Source of the DNA: an uncultured Clostridia bacterium
GTDB taxonomy: Bacteria; Bacillota; Clostridia; Christensenellales; Borkfalkiaceae
Assembly (NCBI GenBank): GCA_944362555.1
Contig: CALVTL010000001.1
Coordinates: 1-64,000, forward strand
Length of the DNA stretch: 64,000 bases
Direction of reading: 5' to 3'
How positions within the stretch are numbered: position 1 is the first letter of the stretch; each line of letters opens with the position of its first letter. The notes under the pieces are model-generated. The model worked only from the letters and a program-made list of their open reading frames with translations, was not told the origin of the DNA and made no database searches. Shown here one piece after another: positions 1-9,441 of this stretch. Both the position numbers and the translations under genes were made by a program.

Positions 1-78
1 ATGAGCCCGGTACAATACCGAACTCATTACCAAACCACTTGATTAAATTTTTGTCCAAACTTTGGGGTTCACTTCAGT

Positions 79-128
79 AAAGGGGGGATTAAGGGGGGAT
101 TGTAAAGGCTTCCCCCGAGGGGGAAGGC
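79..128. repeat. Dispersed repeat fragment at the window start
   Basis: A short G-run segment leads into the palindrome CTTCCCCCGAGGGGGAAG (107-126 region). The same CTTCCCC...GGGGAAGG element recurs near 14560, 21560 and 40766, so this is the edge of a dispersed intergenic repeat that probably continues upstream of the window. Confidence 0.6.
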
Positions 129-198
129 ATTCGTGACGCGCCTCGCCGCTACGCGTACACGGTTTTTCTTCTTTTTTCGGAAAATGGCGGTTATCCCC

Positions 199-227
199 TT
201 GTCAACGCGCTCAAAAAATGTTATAAT
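199..227 (+). promoter_or_regulatory. Sigma-A-type promoter of plsX
   Basis: TTGTCA (199-204), a 17-nt spacer and TATAAT (222-227). It gives an about 80-nt leader that ends in a strong GGAGGAG Shine-Dalgarno before plsX. Confidence 0.75.
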
Positions 228-315
228 AGTAAAAATACTATGTACTGTGGAACGGACGCCTGCAAGCGGCCGTGCGGACCGCGGAACGGTGCGTTCTTTT
301 TCCGTGGAGGAGATC

Positions 316-1344
316 ATGCTGAAAATCATCGTAGACGCGATGGGCGGCGATAACGCGCCCGCAGAGATCGTCAAGGGCGCCGTGGAGGCGCTCGCCGACA
401 GGGGCGATTTCAAGATCATTCTGACGGGGGATGAGGCGCTCGTCAGGCGCGAGCTCGACAAGTATTCCTTCGACGCCTCGCGCGTGGAGCTCGTTCCCTG
501 CACGCAGGTCATCACCAACGACGACGTGCCCACCTCTGCCGTGCGCTCCAAGCGCGACAGCTCCCTCGTCGTCGGGCTCAACATTTTGAAGAACGATGTC
601 TCGGCGGGCGGCTTTGTGTCTGCGGGCTCGACGGGCGCCGTGCTCACGGGCGGCATCATGTTCATCGGCCGCATCAAGGGGGTCATGCGCCCCGCGCTCT
701 GCCCGGGCATCCCCAACGTGCGCGGCACGCAGACGCTCTTATGCGACTGCGGCGCCAATGCGGAGTGCAAGCCCGCCTATCTTGCGCAGTTCGGCGTGAT
801 GGCGTCCGCCTATGCGCGCGCCGCTTACGGGGTGAAGGAGCCCAAGGTGGGGCTGCTCACCAACGGCACGGAGGAGCACAAGGGCGACCCTCTGCACCAG
901 GAGGCGCATCAGCTTTTGAAGAACACGCCCGGCATCCGCTTTGTGGGCAACATCGAGGGGCGCGACATCATGTACGGCGACGTGGACGTCGCCGTGTCGG
1001 ACGGCTTCTCGGGCAACGTCGCATTAAAAGCCATCGAGGGCTGCGGCAAGACGGTGGGCGAGATGCTCAAACAGCAGTTCACCGCCTCGCTCGGCGCAAA
1101 GTTGAGCTACCTCTTTGCGAGAAAGCCCATCAAGGGGCTTGCGAACGCGCTCGACTATTCCCGCTTCGGCGGCTCGGTCTTTCTGGGGCTCAAAAAGGTG
1201 GTCGTCAAGTCGCACGGCTCCTCCAAGGCGAAGAGCATCAAGCCCTCCGTCTATCAGGCGCTCGACGCCTGCCGCGGCGGGCTCATCGGCATGATGGAGG
1301 AGATGCTCGGCGCGACGGAGCAGGCGGGAGAGGACAATGCCTGA
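316..1344 (+). CDS. plsX: Phosphate acyltransferase PlsX
   Basis: PlsX makes acyl-phosphate from acyl-ACP, the first step of the PlsX/PlsY/PlsC phospholipid pathway, and acts at the inner face of the membrane. The 342-residue product has the family length and the N-terminal signature IIVDAMGGDNAP, with glycine-rich SAGSTGAVL and VSDGFSGNVALK segments typical of the fold. The ATG at 316 was chosen because GTGGAGGAGATC precedes it at ideal spacing; the frame stays open upstream to 133, but that extension has no SD and overlaps the promoter. It overlaps rnc by 8 nt. The usual neighbour acpP is not between plsX and rnc. Confidence 0.95.
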   Translation: MLKIIVDAMGGDNAPAEIVKGAVEALADRGDFKIILTGDEALVRRELDKYSFDASRVELVPCTQVITNDDVPTSAVRSKRDSSLVVGLNILKNDVSAGGFVSAGSTGAVLTGGIMFIGRIKGVMRPALCPGIPNVRGTQTLLCDCGANAECKPAYLAQFGVMASAYARAAYGVKEPKVGLLTNGTEEHKGDPLHQEAHQLLKNTPGIRFVGNIEGRDIMYGDVDVAVSDGFSGNVALKAIEGCGKTVGEMLKQQFTASLGAKLSYLFARKPIKGLANALDYSRFGGSVFLGLKKVVVKSHGSSKAKSIKPSVYQALDACRGGLIGMMEEMLGATEQAGEDNA

Positions 1345-1951
1345 ACCGTCGGAGGCGGAGAGGGCGCTCGGATATACCTTCCGCGACAGGGCGCTGCTCC
1401 ATGTCTGTTTCACCCATGCCTCCGTTGCGGGGGAGGAGAGCAACGAGCGGCTGGAATTTCTCGGCGACGCCGTGCTTGAACTGTATGTGACGGAGAAACT
1501 GTACCGCGACAGCGGCGCACGGGAGGGGGAACTCACCGAACTGCGCAAGCGCTTCGTCTCGCGTGAGGCGCTCTCCGCCGCCGAGGCGCGGCTGGGGCTC
1601 GTGCGGTTCCTGCGGTATGCGGGCGGAGAGGACGCGCTGCGCGGCAAGACGGCGTCCAACCTCTATGAGGCAGCCGTGGGCGCCATCTATCTGGACGGCG
1701 GATATGCGGCGGCGTGCGATTTTATGCGGCGCACGCTCTCCGAATGCGCGACGGGGAACTTCAAAACGGCGCTGCAGGAGTATGTACAGGCGTGCGAGCA
1801 CGCCATGCCCGTGTACGATACGCGGGCGGAAAAAGACGGGTTCGTCTGCGAAGTGACCGCCATGGGAGAGCGCGCCGTCGGGCGCGGAACGAGCAAAAAA
1901 CAGGCGGAACAGGCGGCTGCCGGGACGCTCTACGGGAGATTGACGCAATGA
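1337..1951 (+). CDS. rnc: Ribonuclease III
   Basis: RNase III cleaves double-stranded RNA in rRNA precursors and regulatory duplexes. The 204-residue protein carries the catalytic signature NERLEFLGDAVLEL near residue 35 and the second acidic cluster NLYEAAVGAIYLDGG near residue 105. A double-stranded-RNA-binding domain occupies about residues 140-204, ending in GRGTSKKQAEQAAA. This is slightly shorter than the usual 220-230 residues. The start lies inside the end of plsX, and the stop shares an ATGA with smc, so plsX-rnc-smc are translationally coupled. Confidence 0.95.
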   Translation: MPEPSEAERALGYTFRDRALLHVCFTHASVAGEESNERLEFLGDAVLELYVTEKLYRDSGAREGELTELRKRFVSREALSAAEARLGLVRFLRYAGGEDALRGKTASNLYEAAVGAIYLDGGYAAACDFMRRTLSECATGNFKTALQEYVQACEHAMPVYDTRAEKDGFVCEVTAMGERAVGRGTSKKQAEQAAAGTLYGRLTQ

Positions 1952-4900
1952 ATTTCAAAGAGATACAGCTTGTGGGCTTCAAGTCCTTCGCGGACAAGAC
2001 CACCATCCGCTTCGACGACGGCGTGACGTGCATCGTCGGACCCAACGGCTGCGGCAAGAGCAACGTCGCCGATGCCGTCCGCTGGGTGCTGGGCGAACAG
2101 TCGGCAAAGACGTTGCGCGGTTCCTCCATGCAGGACGTCATCTTCGGCGGCACGCAGACGCGCCGCCAGCTCTCCTTCTGCGAGGTGACGCTCGTATTCG
2201 ACAACGCGGGCAGGATGTTCGACATCGACTATGAGGAAGTTGCCATGACGCGCCGCCTCTACCGTTCGGGCGAGAGCGAATACCTGCTCAACGGGCAGGC
2301 GTGCAGGCTGAAGGACATCGTCGCCCTGCTGCACGGCGTGGGCATCGGCAAGGAGGGGTATTCCATCATCGGGCAGGGCAAGGTGGAGCAGATCATGAAC
2401 GCCAAGCCCGAGGACAGGCGCGCCATCTTTGAAGAGGCGACGGGCGTCATGAAGTTCAAGACGCAGAAGGGGGAGATCGAGCGCAAGCTCGCCAGCGCGC
2501 AGGACAACCTCACCGTGTTCGTGCAGCGCATGGACGAGGCGGAGAACCAGCTCCGTCCCCTCGAGCGGCAGGCGGAGACGGCGAAGAAGTTCCGCGCCTT
2601 CTCCGATGAATTGAAGCACGAAGAGGTCAACACCTACCTTTTGCGCTACGACAATTTTGCCTACGAAACGGGGCAGCAGCGCGACAAGATCGACAAGGCG
2701 TCGGCGCAGCTTGCCGCCATCGAGACGCGGCTGGGCACCCTCGACGAGGAGGAGCGCACCGCCCGCGAGGCGATCTATAAGGCGGACGAGGACTTGAAGT
2801 CCCTCAACGAGAAGCTGCGCATCTTTGAAGTCGGCATGGAGCACAAGACGGGCGAGGCGAAGGTGCTGGGCGAACGCATCCAGTCGTACAACCGCCAGCT
2901 CCGCGCCGCGTCGGACGACGTGGAATATTCGCTGCGCCGCTCCGCCGAGATCGACCGCCTCGAAAAGGCGGGGGAAAAGCGCATGAAGGAGAGCGAGGAG
3001 CGCGCCCGTTCCATCGGGGGCGAGTGCGCCGCGCTCGAAAAAAAGCTCACGGACATTTCGGCGCGCGTCACCGCCTTCGAGCGGCTCTCCGACGAAAAGC
3101 GCGCCAGCGAGCTCTCCTCCGTCGAAAATCTTGCCGACGTGCGCGCCAACGCGGGCAGCCTCAACGCCCGCATGGGCGCCGTGGACGAGCGCATCGCCGA
3201 GGTGCGTTCCGCGCTCGGCAAGGCGCAGGCGCGCAAAGAGGAGTACGCCCGCCAGACGGCGGAGTGCGTGGAGTCGCGCAGGCAGACGGAGAAATTTCTC
3301 GACGAAAAGGGCGAGCGCGAGGCGCAGCTCCAGGGCGAGATCGCAAAGCTCGAGGAGGCGCGCCGTCAGCTCACGCAGGACGCCGCCGATTTCAGAACAT
3401 CCATCCTCAATCTGCAGAACAATCTCGAGATGTACGTCAGCCTCAAAAATAAATTTGAAGGCTACCGCGATTCGGTGCGCAGACTGCAGCTCACGGCGCA
3501 GCGCGATCCCGAGATCGGCAACCGCATCCGCGGCGCCATCGCCGACATCGTGCGCACGGACAAGCAGTACGAGGTCGCCGTCGAGACCGCCATCGGCGGG
3601 GCGATGCAGAACCTCGTCACCGCCACGCAGGAGGATGCGCGCTGGCTCATCGAATATTTAAAGCGCACGGGCGGCGGCATCGTCACCTTCCTGCCCGTGG
3701 ACGCCATGCGCCCGCGCGGCAACTCGCGGGAGGCACAGGCGGCGCTCAAAGAGGAGGGCGCCATGGGGCTTGCGGACGAGCTCGTCCGCTACGACGCCTA
3801 CTATTCCAACGTCGTGCGCTACCTCCTCGACAACACGCTCATCTGCGACACCATCGGCAACGCCACGCGCATCGCGCGCAAGTACCCGCGTTCTTTTAAG
3901 ATCGTGACGCTGGACGGCGACACCATCGCCTCCTCGGGCGCCATGACGGGCGGCTCCCGCCGCCGCGAGAGCGGGAATCTCCTTGCGGGAGAGCGGCACA
4001 TCAAGGAGTGCGAGGAGGGCATCGAACGCAAAAAGGCGGCGCTGGAAAAGGCGCAGGCGGCGCTCGGCGTGTGCGCCGGAAAGCTGGAAAAGGCGCAGGC
4101 TGCGTACGAGGCGTTCCGCCAGCAGGTGCAGGAAAAGACCGCCGACTTTGCGGCGCTCTCCCAGCGCGCCGCCACGCTCGAGGGGCTCTCGGAGGACGCC
4201 GCCCGCGACATCGCGGAGTACGAGGCGCTGCTCGAAAAACTCACCCGCACGGCGGACGATCTCAAAAACGAGGTGCTCTCCACCGAGGAGAGCGAGGAAC
4301 TCTTAAAAAAGATCCGCTCCGAGGCGGCGGCGGACGCCACCGCGCGGCAGGCGGAAGGGGACAAGCTCAAAAAAGAGCGCGACGAGATGCAGGAGAAGCT
4401 CAACGCGCTGCGCGTGGAGAGCGCCTCCATCACCTCCGCCCGCGAGGCGGACGAAGAGACGCTGCGCCGCCTGCGCGAGGAGAAGCGCTCCCTCGCCCAG
4501 AAGGTGGACGAAACGCGCGCCAACATCGTCAAGACGCAGCAGCTCATCGAGCAGCTCAAGGGCGAGGAGGAGCGCGCCGCCCTCACCGACGAGGAGCAGG
4601 CGACGGTCGCCAAACTGCGCGAACGCCTTGCGGGCGTGGAGGCGGACAAGCGCGTCGTCACCGAAAATCAGAACAAGCTCGCCGAGGAAAAGAGGGGGCT
4701 CTTGTCCCGTCAGATGACGCTCTCCGACGTCAAGCACGAGTGCGAGCTGGAGATCTCCCGCGCCGAGGCGAGCCTCGAAAACATGAAGCAGCGCATCGAC
4801 GAGGCGTACGGGCTCACCTACGAGAGCGCGCAGGAGCTCCGCGACCCCGACTTCGACATCTCGCAGGCGGCGGTGCGCATCAGCACGTTAAAGCGCCGCA

Positions 4901-5544
4901 TCGCGGCGTTGGGCCCCGTCAACCAGAACGCGGAGGAGGACTACGACAACCTGCTCGCGCGCTATACCGAGATGCAGACGCAGCGTGAGGACCTCGACAA
5001 GGGTATCGCCGACCTCACCTCCGTGCTCAACGAACTCAAAGCGGAGATGCAGAAGAAGTTCGACGACGGTTTCAACGAGATCAACGCCAACTTCTCGCAG
5101 ATCTTCCGCGAACTCTTCGGCGGCGGCAAGGCGGAGATGCAGCTCGACTACACCGACTGCGACGATCCGCTCAACGCGGGCATCGAGATCGTCGTCTCTC
5201 CCCCGGGCAAAAAGCTCTCCAAAATTTCGTTGCTCTCGGGCGGCGAGCGCGCCTTCACCGCCATCGCCATCCTGTTCGCCATCTTGAAGTCCCGCCCCAT
5301 GCCCTTCTGTATCCTCGACGAGATCGAGGCGGCGCTCGACGAGGCGAACGTCGACCGCTTTGCAAAGTATCTCAAAAAGTTCTCCAAGGACACGCAGTTC
5401 ATCGTCATCACCCACCGCAAGCCCACCATGAACCAGGCGGACATCCTCTTCGGCGTGACGATGGAGGAAAAGGGCGTCTCCAAGGTCGTCTCCGTCAAGC
5501 TCTCCGAGGTGGAAGAAAAGCTCGGGGGCGATACGGTCATCTGA
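1948..5544 (+). CDS. smc: Chromosome partition protein SMC
   Basis: SMC is the condensin ATPase that organises and segregates the chromosome with ScpA and ScpB. The 1198-residue product has the full architecture: Walker A GPNGCGKSN at residues 31-39, a long coiled coil, a hinge at roughly 505-660, a second coiled coil, the ABC signature LLSGGER near 1095 and Walker B CILDEIEAALDEAN near 1121. The ATG at 1948 overlaps the rnc stop by 4 nt and gives the canonical N-terminus MNFKEIQLVGFKSFADKT. The longer open frame back to 1714 is a shadow of rnc. ftsY follows after 57 nt. Confidence 0.97.
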   Translation: MNFKEIQLVGFKSFADKTTIRFDDGVTCIVGPNGCGKSNVADAVRWVLGEQSAKTLRGSSMQDVIFGGTQTRRQLSFCEVTLVFDNAGRMFDIDYEEVAMTRRLYRSGESEYLLNGQACRLKDIVALLHGVGIGKEGYSIIGQGKVEQIMNAKPEDRRAIFEEATGVMKFKTQKGEIERKLASAQDNLTVFVQRMDEAENQLRPLERQAETAKKFRAFSDELKHEEVNTYLLRYDNFAYETGQQRDKIDKASAQLAAIETRLGTLDEEERTAREAIYKADEDLKSLNEKLRIFEVGMEHKTGEAKVLGERIQSYNRQLRAASDDVEYSLRRSAEIDRLEKAGEKRMKESEERARSIGGECAALEKKLTDISARVTAFERLSDEKRASELSSVENLADVRANAGSLNARMGAVDERIAEVRSALGKAQARKEEYARQTAECVESRRQTEKFLDEKGEREAQLQGEIAKLEEARRQLTQDAADFRTSILNLQNNLEMYVSLKNKFEGYRDSVRRLQLTAQRDPEIGNRIRGAIADIVRTDKQYEVAVETAIGGAMQNLVTATQEDARWLIEYLKRTGGGIVTFLPVDAMRPRGNSREAQAALKEEGAMGLADELVRYDAYYSNVVRYLLDNTLICDTIGNATRIARKYPRSFKIVTLDGDTIASSGAMTGGSRRRESGNLLAGERHIKECEEGIERKKAALEKAQAALGVCAGKLEKAQAAYEAFRQQVQEKTADFAALSQRAATLEGLSEDAARDIAEYEALLEKLTRTADDLKNEVLSTEESEELLKKIRSEAAADATARQAEGDKLKKERDEMQEKLNALRVESASITSAREADEETLRRLREEKRSLAQKVDETRANIVKTQQLIEQLKGEEERAALTDEEQATVAKLRERLAGVEADKRVVTENQNKLAEEKRGLLSRQMTLSDVKHECELEISRAEASLENMKQRIDEAYGLTYESAQELRDPDFDISQAAVRISTLKRRIAALGPVNQNAEEDYDNLLARYTEMQTQREDLDKGIADLTSVLNELKAEMQKKFDDGFNEINANFSQIFRELFGGGKAEMQLDYTDCDDPLNAGIEIVVSPPGKKLSKISLLSGGERAFTAIAILFAILKSRPMPFCILDEIEAALDEANVDRFAKYLKKFSKDTQFIVITHRKPTMNQADILFGVTMEEKGVSKVVSVKLSEVEEKLGGDTVI

Positions 5545-5601
5545 TCTCCCGAAGGATGCGGCAGGCGCCGCGTTCTTCGCGGAGGAAAAAGGAGGGTTGT
5601 T

Positions 5602-6498
5602 GTGGGTTTATTCGGAAAGATCCGCGACGCACTGAAAAAGACAAAGGATTCCGTCGCGCTCAAAATGCGCCAGCTCTTTTTGAAGGACAAGATCGGCGAG
5701 GCGTTCTATGACGAGCTGGAGGAGATCCTCATCTCCGCCGACGTCTCCGTGCGCACCGCCGAGGACGTCATCGACCAGGTGCGCGAGGAGGCGATCGGAC
5801 AGAAAATAAAGGACCAGGCGTTCGTCACCGACCTCTTAAAAGACATTCTGGAGGACACGCTATGCGAGGCGCCCGTGCCCGAGCTCACCTATCCGTGCGT
5901 CATCATGTTCGTCGGCGTCAACGGCGTGGGCAAGACGACGACCATCGGCAAAGTCGCAAATTGGTTCGTACGTCAGGGCAAAAGCGTGACCATCGCGGCG
6001 GCGGACACCTTCCGCGCAGCCGCCATCGACCAGCTCGAGATCTGGGCGAACAGGGCAAAGGTGCGCATCGTCAAGCACGAGGACGGGAGCGACCCTTCCG
6101 CCGTCATCTTCGACGCCGTGTCCTCCGCCAAGGCGCGCGGCACGGACGTCGTGCTCATCGACACGGCGGGGCGTCTGCACGTCAAAGACAACCTCATGAA
6201 GGAGTTGCAGAAGATGGACCGCGTCGTCCTGCGCGAGTACCCCGAGGCGCAGTTTTTGAAGTACCTCGTTCTCGACGCCACCACGGGGCAGAACGCCGTC
6301 AATCAGGCAAAAATTTTCGACGAGGCAGTCGAGCTCGACGGCATCGTGCTCACCAAGCTGGACGGCACCGCCAAGGGCGGCTTTGTGTTCTCGCTGTGCG
6401 GCGAGTTGAAGATCCCCGTCGTCTTCGTGGGCGTGGGCGAAAAGATCGACGATTTGGAGCGCTTCGACGCCGAGCAGTTTGTGGAGGGGTTCTTATAA
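5602..6498 (+). CDS. ftsY: Signal recognition particle receptor FtsY
   Basis: FtsY is the membrane-associated SRP receptor GTPase that docks SRP-ribosome complexes at the translocon. Translation starts at GTG (5602) after AAAGGAGGG. The 298-residue protein lacks the long acidic A-domain of proteobacterial FtsY. An N-domain helical bundle (residues 1-95) is followed by the G-domain with G1 GVNGVGKTTT (about 105-114), DTAGRLH (about 187) and TKLDGTAKGG (about 251). It closes the plsX-rnc-smc-ftsY operon. Its SRP partner ffh lies downstream, beyond a 750-bp repeat-rich gap. Confidence 0.96.
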   Translation: MGLFGKIRDALKKTKDSVALKMRQLFLKDKIGEAFYDELEEILISADVSVRTAEDVIDQVREEAIGQKIKDQAFVTDLLKDILEDTLCEAPVPELTYPCVIMFVGVNGVGKTTTIGKVANWFVRQGKSVTIAAADTFRAAAIDQLEIWANRAKVRIVKHEDGSDPSAVIFDAVSSAKARGTDVVLIDTAGRLHVKDNLMKELQKMDRVVLREYPEAQFLKYLVLDATTGQNAVNQAKIFDEAVELDGIVLTKLDGTAKGGFVFSLCGELKIPVVFVGVGEKIDDLERFDAEQFVEGFL

Positions 6499-7170
6499 GG
6501 GTTCACACGTTTCTTTTCAAACTGATGAAAAGAAACGTCGTGAGGGGGAAGAACACCCATTGCACGCCGCAGAGCGGCTGACAATCGGTTTTCCTCTGCG
6601 CGGGCAGTTCGCAACATTTATAACGCCCGCGCATTCACCTTTCCGCGTAAGCGCAGGTATGCGCAAATTGAGTCCCGCTGCGGAACGGCGCGACGTTCCT
6701 TGCGGCATGATCGATAGCGCCTATCTTGCCCTCCCTGTGCAAGGGAGGGTGCCGAACGAAGTGAGGCGGAAGGGTTGTCAAATCTGACCAAGCTGCGCAA
6801 AAGCGTTGTTTTGCTTGCGGCGTGGTTGGTAGCTTGTTCAAAGCTCCATCTCAATGTGTCATTCCGCCCGACGCGAGGAGAAATGCCTGCTTGCAGGAGC
6901 ATTTCGACGAAGCGGCGCACGAGCCCCATAGGGGCGAAGTCAGCGAAGCGAGGAATCCCCTCGCAAGGGACAGGCTGCAACAAACGGGGAGATCCCTCAC
7001 ATTCGTTCGGGATGACGTGTAAAACTTCGGGATGACGTGTAAAACCTTTGGCTTGGTTCGGGATGACGTGTAAAAAAGCGCGACGTTCCCTGTGGCAGAA
7101 TTTTGCACGTATGCAACCCTCTATCCTCGTCCTCTTTGGAAAATGGCTGCAAAAGAACGGTATAAAATTG
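6499..7170. repeat. Gene-free gap filled with dispersed repeats
   Basis: No gene is supportable here. A 12-bp perfect inverted repeat (6507-6518 / 6527-6538) lies just after ftsY. A CCCTCCCTGTGCAAGGGAGG element (6729-6750 region) matches copies near 21200. A 6858-6930 segment recurs in inverted orientation at 10232-10301. The unit TTCGGGATGACGTGTAAAA is repeated three times (7006-7024, 7026-7044, 7057-7075). Short open frames here encode only the VIP-SEARNP-like shadow peptides typical of such repeats. Confidence 0.7.
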
Positions 7171-7219
7171 CGCCTGTCAAGTAAAAATGCTTGACAGGCG
7201 TTCTGCATTCGGATATAAT
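7171..7219 (+). promoter_or_regulatory. Promoter and possible operator of ylxM-ffh
   Basis: TTGACA (7191-7196), 17-nt spacer, TATAAT (7214-7219). The -35 box lies inside the right arm of a perfect inverted repeat, CGCCTGTCAA (7171-7180) and TTGACAGGCG (7191-7200), separated by exactly 10 nt. A repressor bound to both arms would cover the -35 box; that role is inference. Confidence 0.65.
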
Positions 7220-7245
7220 AGGCGGGAAGCAGGGAGGGAACGCGC

Positions 7246-7623
7246 ATGGACTTGCATCTTCTGCGGCTGTGGGATATCTACAATCCGCTGCTCACCGACC
7301 ATCAGCGCGAAGTCACCGACCTCTACTTCAACTGTGACTTGTCGCTTGCCGAGATCGCCGAGCAGAAGGGGTGCTCGCGGCAGAGCATCTCCGATACGCT
7401 GCAAAAGGCGCGCCGCCTCATGGAGGAGTACGAGGAAAAGCTGCACCTTCTGCGCCATTTTACGGAAGTTTCGCTCACGCAGTCCCTTCTGATGACGGAG
7501 CTTTCCCGCTGGGCGCAGACGCTCCCCGATCGGCAGCGCGGCGAAGCGGAGGCGATCCTTCACAAAGATTTTTCCGCCGAGGTCGCCGAGGCGATCAAGC
7601 GGCATTCCGATACATTGTTATAA
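7246..7623 (+). CDS. ylxM: SRP-associated helix-turn-helix protein YlxM
   Basis: YlxM is a small DNA- or RNA-binding-like protein encoded beside ffh in most Bacillota and thought to modulate SRP. The 125-residue product has a sigma-70-region-4-like HTH: LTDHQREVTDLYFNCDLSLA then EIAEQKGCSRQSISDTLQKA (about residues 18-62). GGGAGGGAACGCGC gives the SD. It has its own promoter at 7191 and lies 16 nt before ffh, so it is cotranscribed with ffh although ftsY is separated. Confidence 0.9.
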   Translation: MDLHLLRLWDIYNPLLTDHQREVTDLYFNCDLSLAEIAEQKGCSRQSISDTLQKARRLMEEYEEKLHLLRHFTEVSLTQSLLMTELSRWAQTLPDRQRGEAEAILHKDFSAEVAEAIKRHSDTLL

Positions 7624-7639
7624 AAGGGAGGGGGCGGAA

Positions 7640-8956
7640 ATGGCTCTGTTTGCATCGCTCTCCGAGCGGCTCAACCATATTTTCAGCAAACTCACCAAGC
7701 GCGGAAAGCTCACCGAGCTGGAGATCCGCACCGCCATGCGGGAAGTGCGCATCGCACTTTTAGAGGCGGACGTCAACATCAAAGTCGCCAAACAGTTCAT
7801 CGCCGACGTTTCCGAGAAGGCGGTGGGGCAGGAAGTGCTGCAATCGCTCAATCCCGCCCAACAGGTCATCAAGATCGTCAACGAGGAGCTCATCGCCCTC
7901 ATGGGGCCTTCGGGCGCCAAGCTGGAAGTCTCCCCCAAGCCGCCCACGGTCATCCTGATGTGCGGCCTGCAGGGCGCGGGCAAGACGACGCTGTGCGGCA
8001 AGCTCGCCCTGCTCCTCAAAAAACAGGGCAAAAAGCCCCTTCTCGTCGCGTGCGACATCTACCGCCCCGCCGCCATCGAACAGCTCAAAGTGGTGGGGAA
8101 GAAGGCGGAGACGGAGGTCTTTGAAAAGGGGACGCAAGCCCCCGCCAAGACTTCGAAGCAGGCGGTCGAATACGCCCTCAAAATGGGATACGACACCGTC
8201 ATCATCGACACGGCGGGGCGCCTGCATATCGATGACGCGCTCATGAAGGAGCTGGAGGAGATCGAAAAAGCCGTCTCCGTCACCGAGATCCTGCTCACCG
8301 TGGACGCCATGACGGGGCAGGACGCCGTCACCGTCGCCGAGACGTTCAATGCACGCCTCGGCGTGACGGGCGTCATCCTCACCAAGCTGGACGGCGACAC
8401 CCGCGGCGGCGCCTGCCTCTCCATCAAGGCGGTCACGGGCAAACCCATCAAGTTCATCGGCGTGGGCGAAAAGCTCACCGACCTCGAACCCTTCTATCCC
8501 GACCGCATGGCGTCCCGCATCCTGGGCATGGGCGACGTGCTCTCCCTCATCGAAAAGGCGCAGGAGGCGGTCAGCGAGCAGCAGGCGAAGGAGATGGAGC
8601 GCAAAATGCGCGAAAATTCCTTCACCCTCGCCGATTACCTTGCGCAGTTCGAGGCGCTCAAAAAGATGGGCGGCGCGTCGGCGCTCATGGGGATGCTCCC
8701 CGGGAGCAAGCTGAAAATCAAGGAAGGGGACCTGGACGAGAAGAAGCTGGAGCGCACGCGCGCCATCATCCTCTCCATGACGCCCAAGGAACGGGACAAT
8801 CCCCAGATCATCAACTCGCCCAGAAAGCGCCGCATCGCGCTGGGGTCGGGGACGACGGTGCAGGAGATCAATCAGCTCTTAAAGCAGTTTGAGCAGACCA
8901 AGCTTTTGATGAAGCAGATGAAAAACGGGAAGGGCAGGATGCGCCTTCCGTTCTGA
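7640..8956 (+). CDS. ffh: Signal recognition particle protein Ffh
   Basis: Ffh is the SRP54 GTPase that binds signal sequences and 4.5S/6S RNA and delivers nascent chains to FtsY. The 438 residues comprise an N-domain (1-90), a G-domain with GLQGAGKTTLCGK at about 108, DTAGRLH near 190 and TKLDGDTRGG, then a methionine-rich M-domain (from about 300) with MGGASALMGMLPGS. The RNA-binding segment contains ILSMTPKERDNP and SPRKRRIALGSGT. The C-terminus is basic. rpsP follows after 64 nt. Confidence 0.97.
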   Translation: MALFASLSERLNHIFSKLTKRGKLTELEIRTAMREVRIALLEADVNIKVAKQFIADVSEKAVGQEVLQSLNPAQQVIKIVNEELIALMGPSGAKLEVSPKPPTVILMCGLQGAGKTTLCGKLALLLKKQGKKPLLVACDIYRPAAIEQLKVVGKKAETEVFEKGTQAPAKTSKQAVEYALKMGYDTVIIDTAGRLHIDDALMKELEEIEKAVSVTEILLTVDAMTGQDAVTVAETFNARLGVTGVILTKLDGDTRGGACLSIKAVTGKPIKFIGVGEKLTDLEPFYPDRMASRILGMGDVLSLIEKAQEAVSEQQAKEMERKMRENSFTLADYLAQFEALKKMGGASALMGMLPGSKLKIKEGDLDEKKLERTRAIILSMTPKERDNPQIINSPRKRRIALGSGTTVQEINQLLKQFEQTKLLMKQMKNGKGRMRLPF

Positions 8957-9020
8957 CGAAGTTTTCCGCGCTGCGGCGCGGCGGACGATAGACAAAAAAC
9001 AAATTTCGGAGGTTACAAAT

Positions 9021-9311
9021 ATGGTCAAAATGAGATTGGTGCGCATGGGCGACAAGAAGTCCCCCGTGTACCGTATCGTGGTCGTGGACGCGCGCAAGGC
9101 GGCGACGGGTGAGTACATCGAGAAGATCGGGTTCTACGATCCCAAGTCCGAGCCCGTGACGCTCACCGTGGACGTGGAGAAGGCGAAGGATTGGCTCGCA
9201 AAGGGCGTGCAGCCCACCGAGACCGTGAGAAGCCTGCTCATCCGCTCGGGCGCGATGGAGAAGCCCGCAAAGCTCTCCCCTTCCAAGACCAAGACGAAGA
9301 AAAAGAAGTGA
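9021..9311 (+). CDS. rpsP: 30S ribosomal protein S16
   Basis: S16 is a small-subunit assembly protein. The 96-residue sequence opens with MVKMRLVRMGDKKSPVYRIV, the diagnostic S16 N-terminus, and keeps the YDP and WLAKGVQPTETVR motifs. It ends in a lysine-rich tail. The SD is TTCGGAGGTTACAA. It follows ffh and precedes khpA, as in other Bacillota. Confidence 0.97.
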   Translation: MVKMRLVRMGDKKSPVYRIVVVDARKAATGEYIEKIGFYDPKSEPVTLTVDVEKAKDWLAKGVQPTETVRSLLIRSGAMEKPAKLSPSKTKTKKKK

Positions 9312-9441
9312 TCCGGCGCAGTTCCGAAGCCTGCCGCACCTTTTTCGCCAAGAACGAGATCGTCACGCGCTGAACTCTCGCGGCGGGAAACATGAACACA
9401 CCTCTTTCCAAACACACCGTAATATACAGGAGGTAACAAGG

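Noticed and set aside
6818..7110. Short open frames on both strands in repeat blocks
   Set aside because: They translate repeat sequence (VIPxEARNP-like peptides), lack SDs, and recur wherever the repeats occur.
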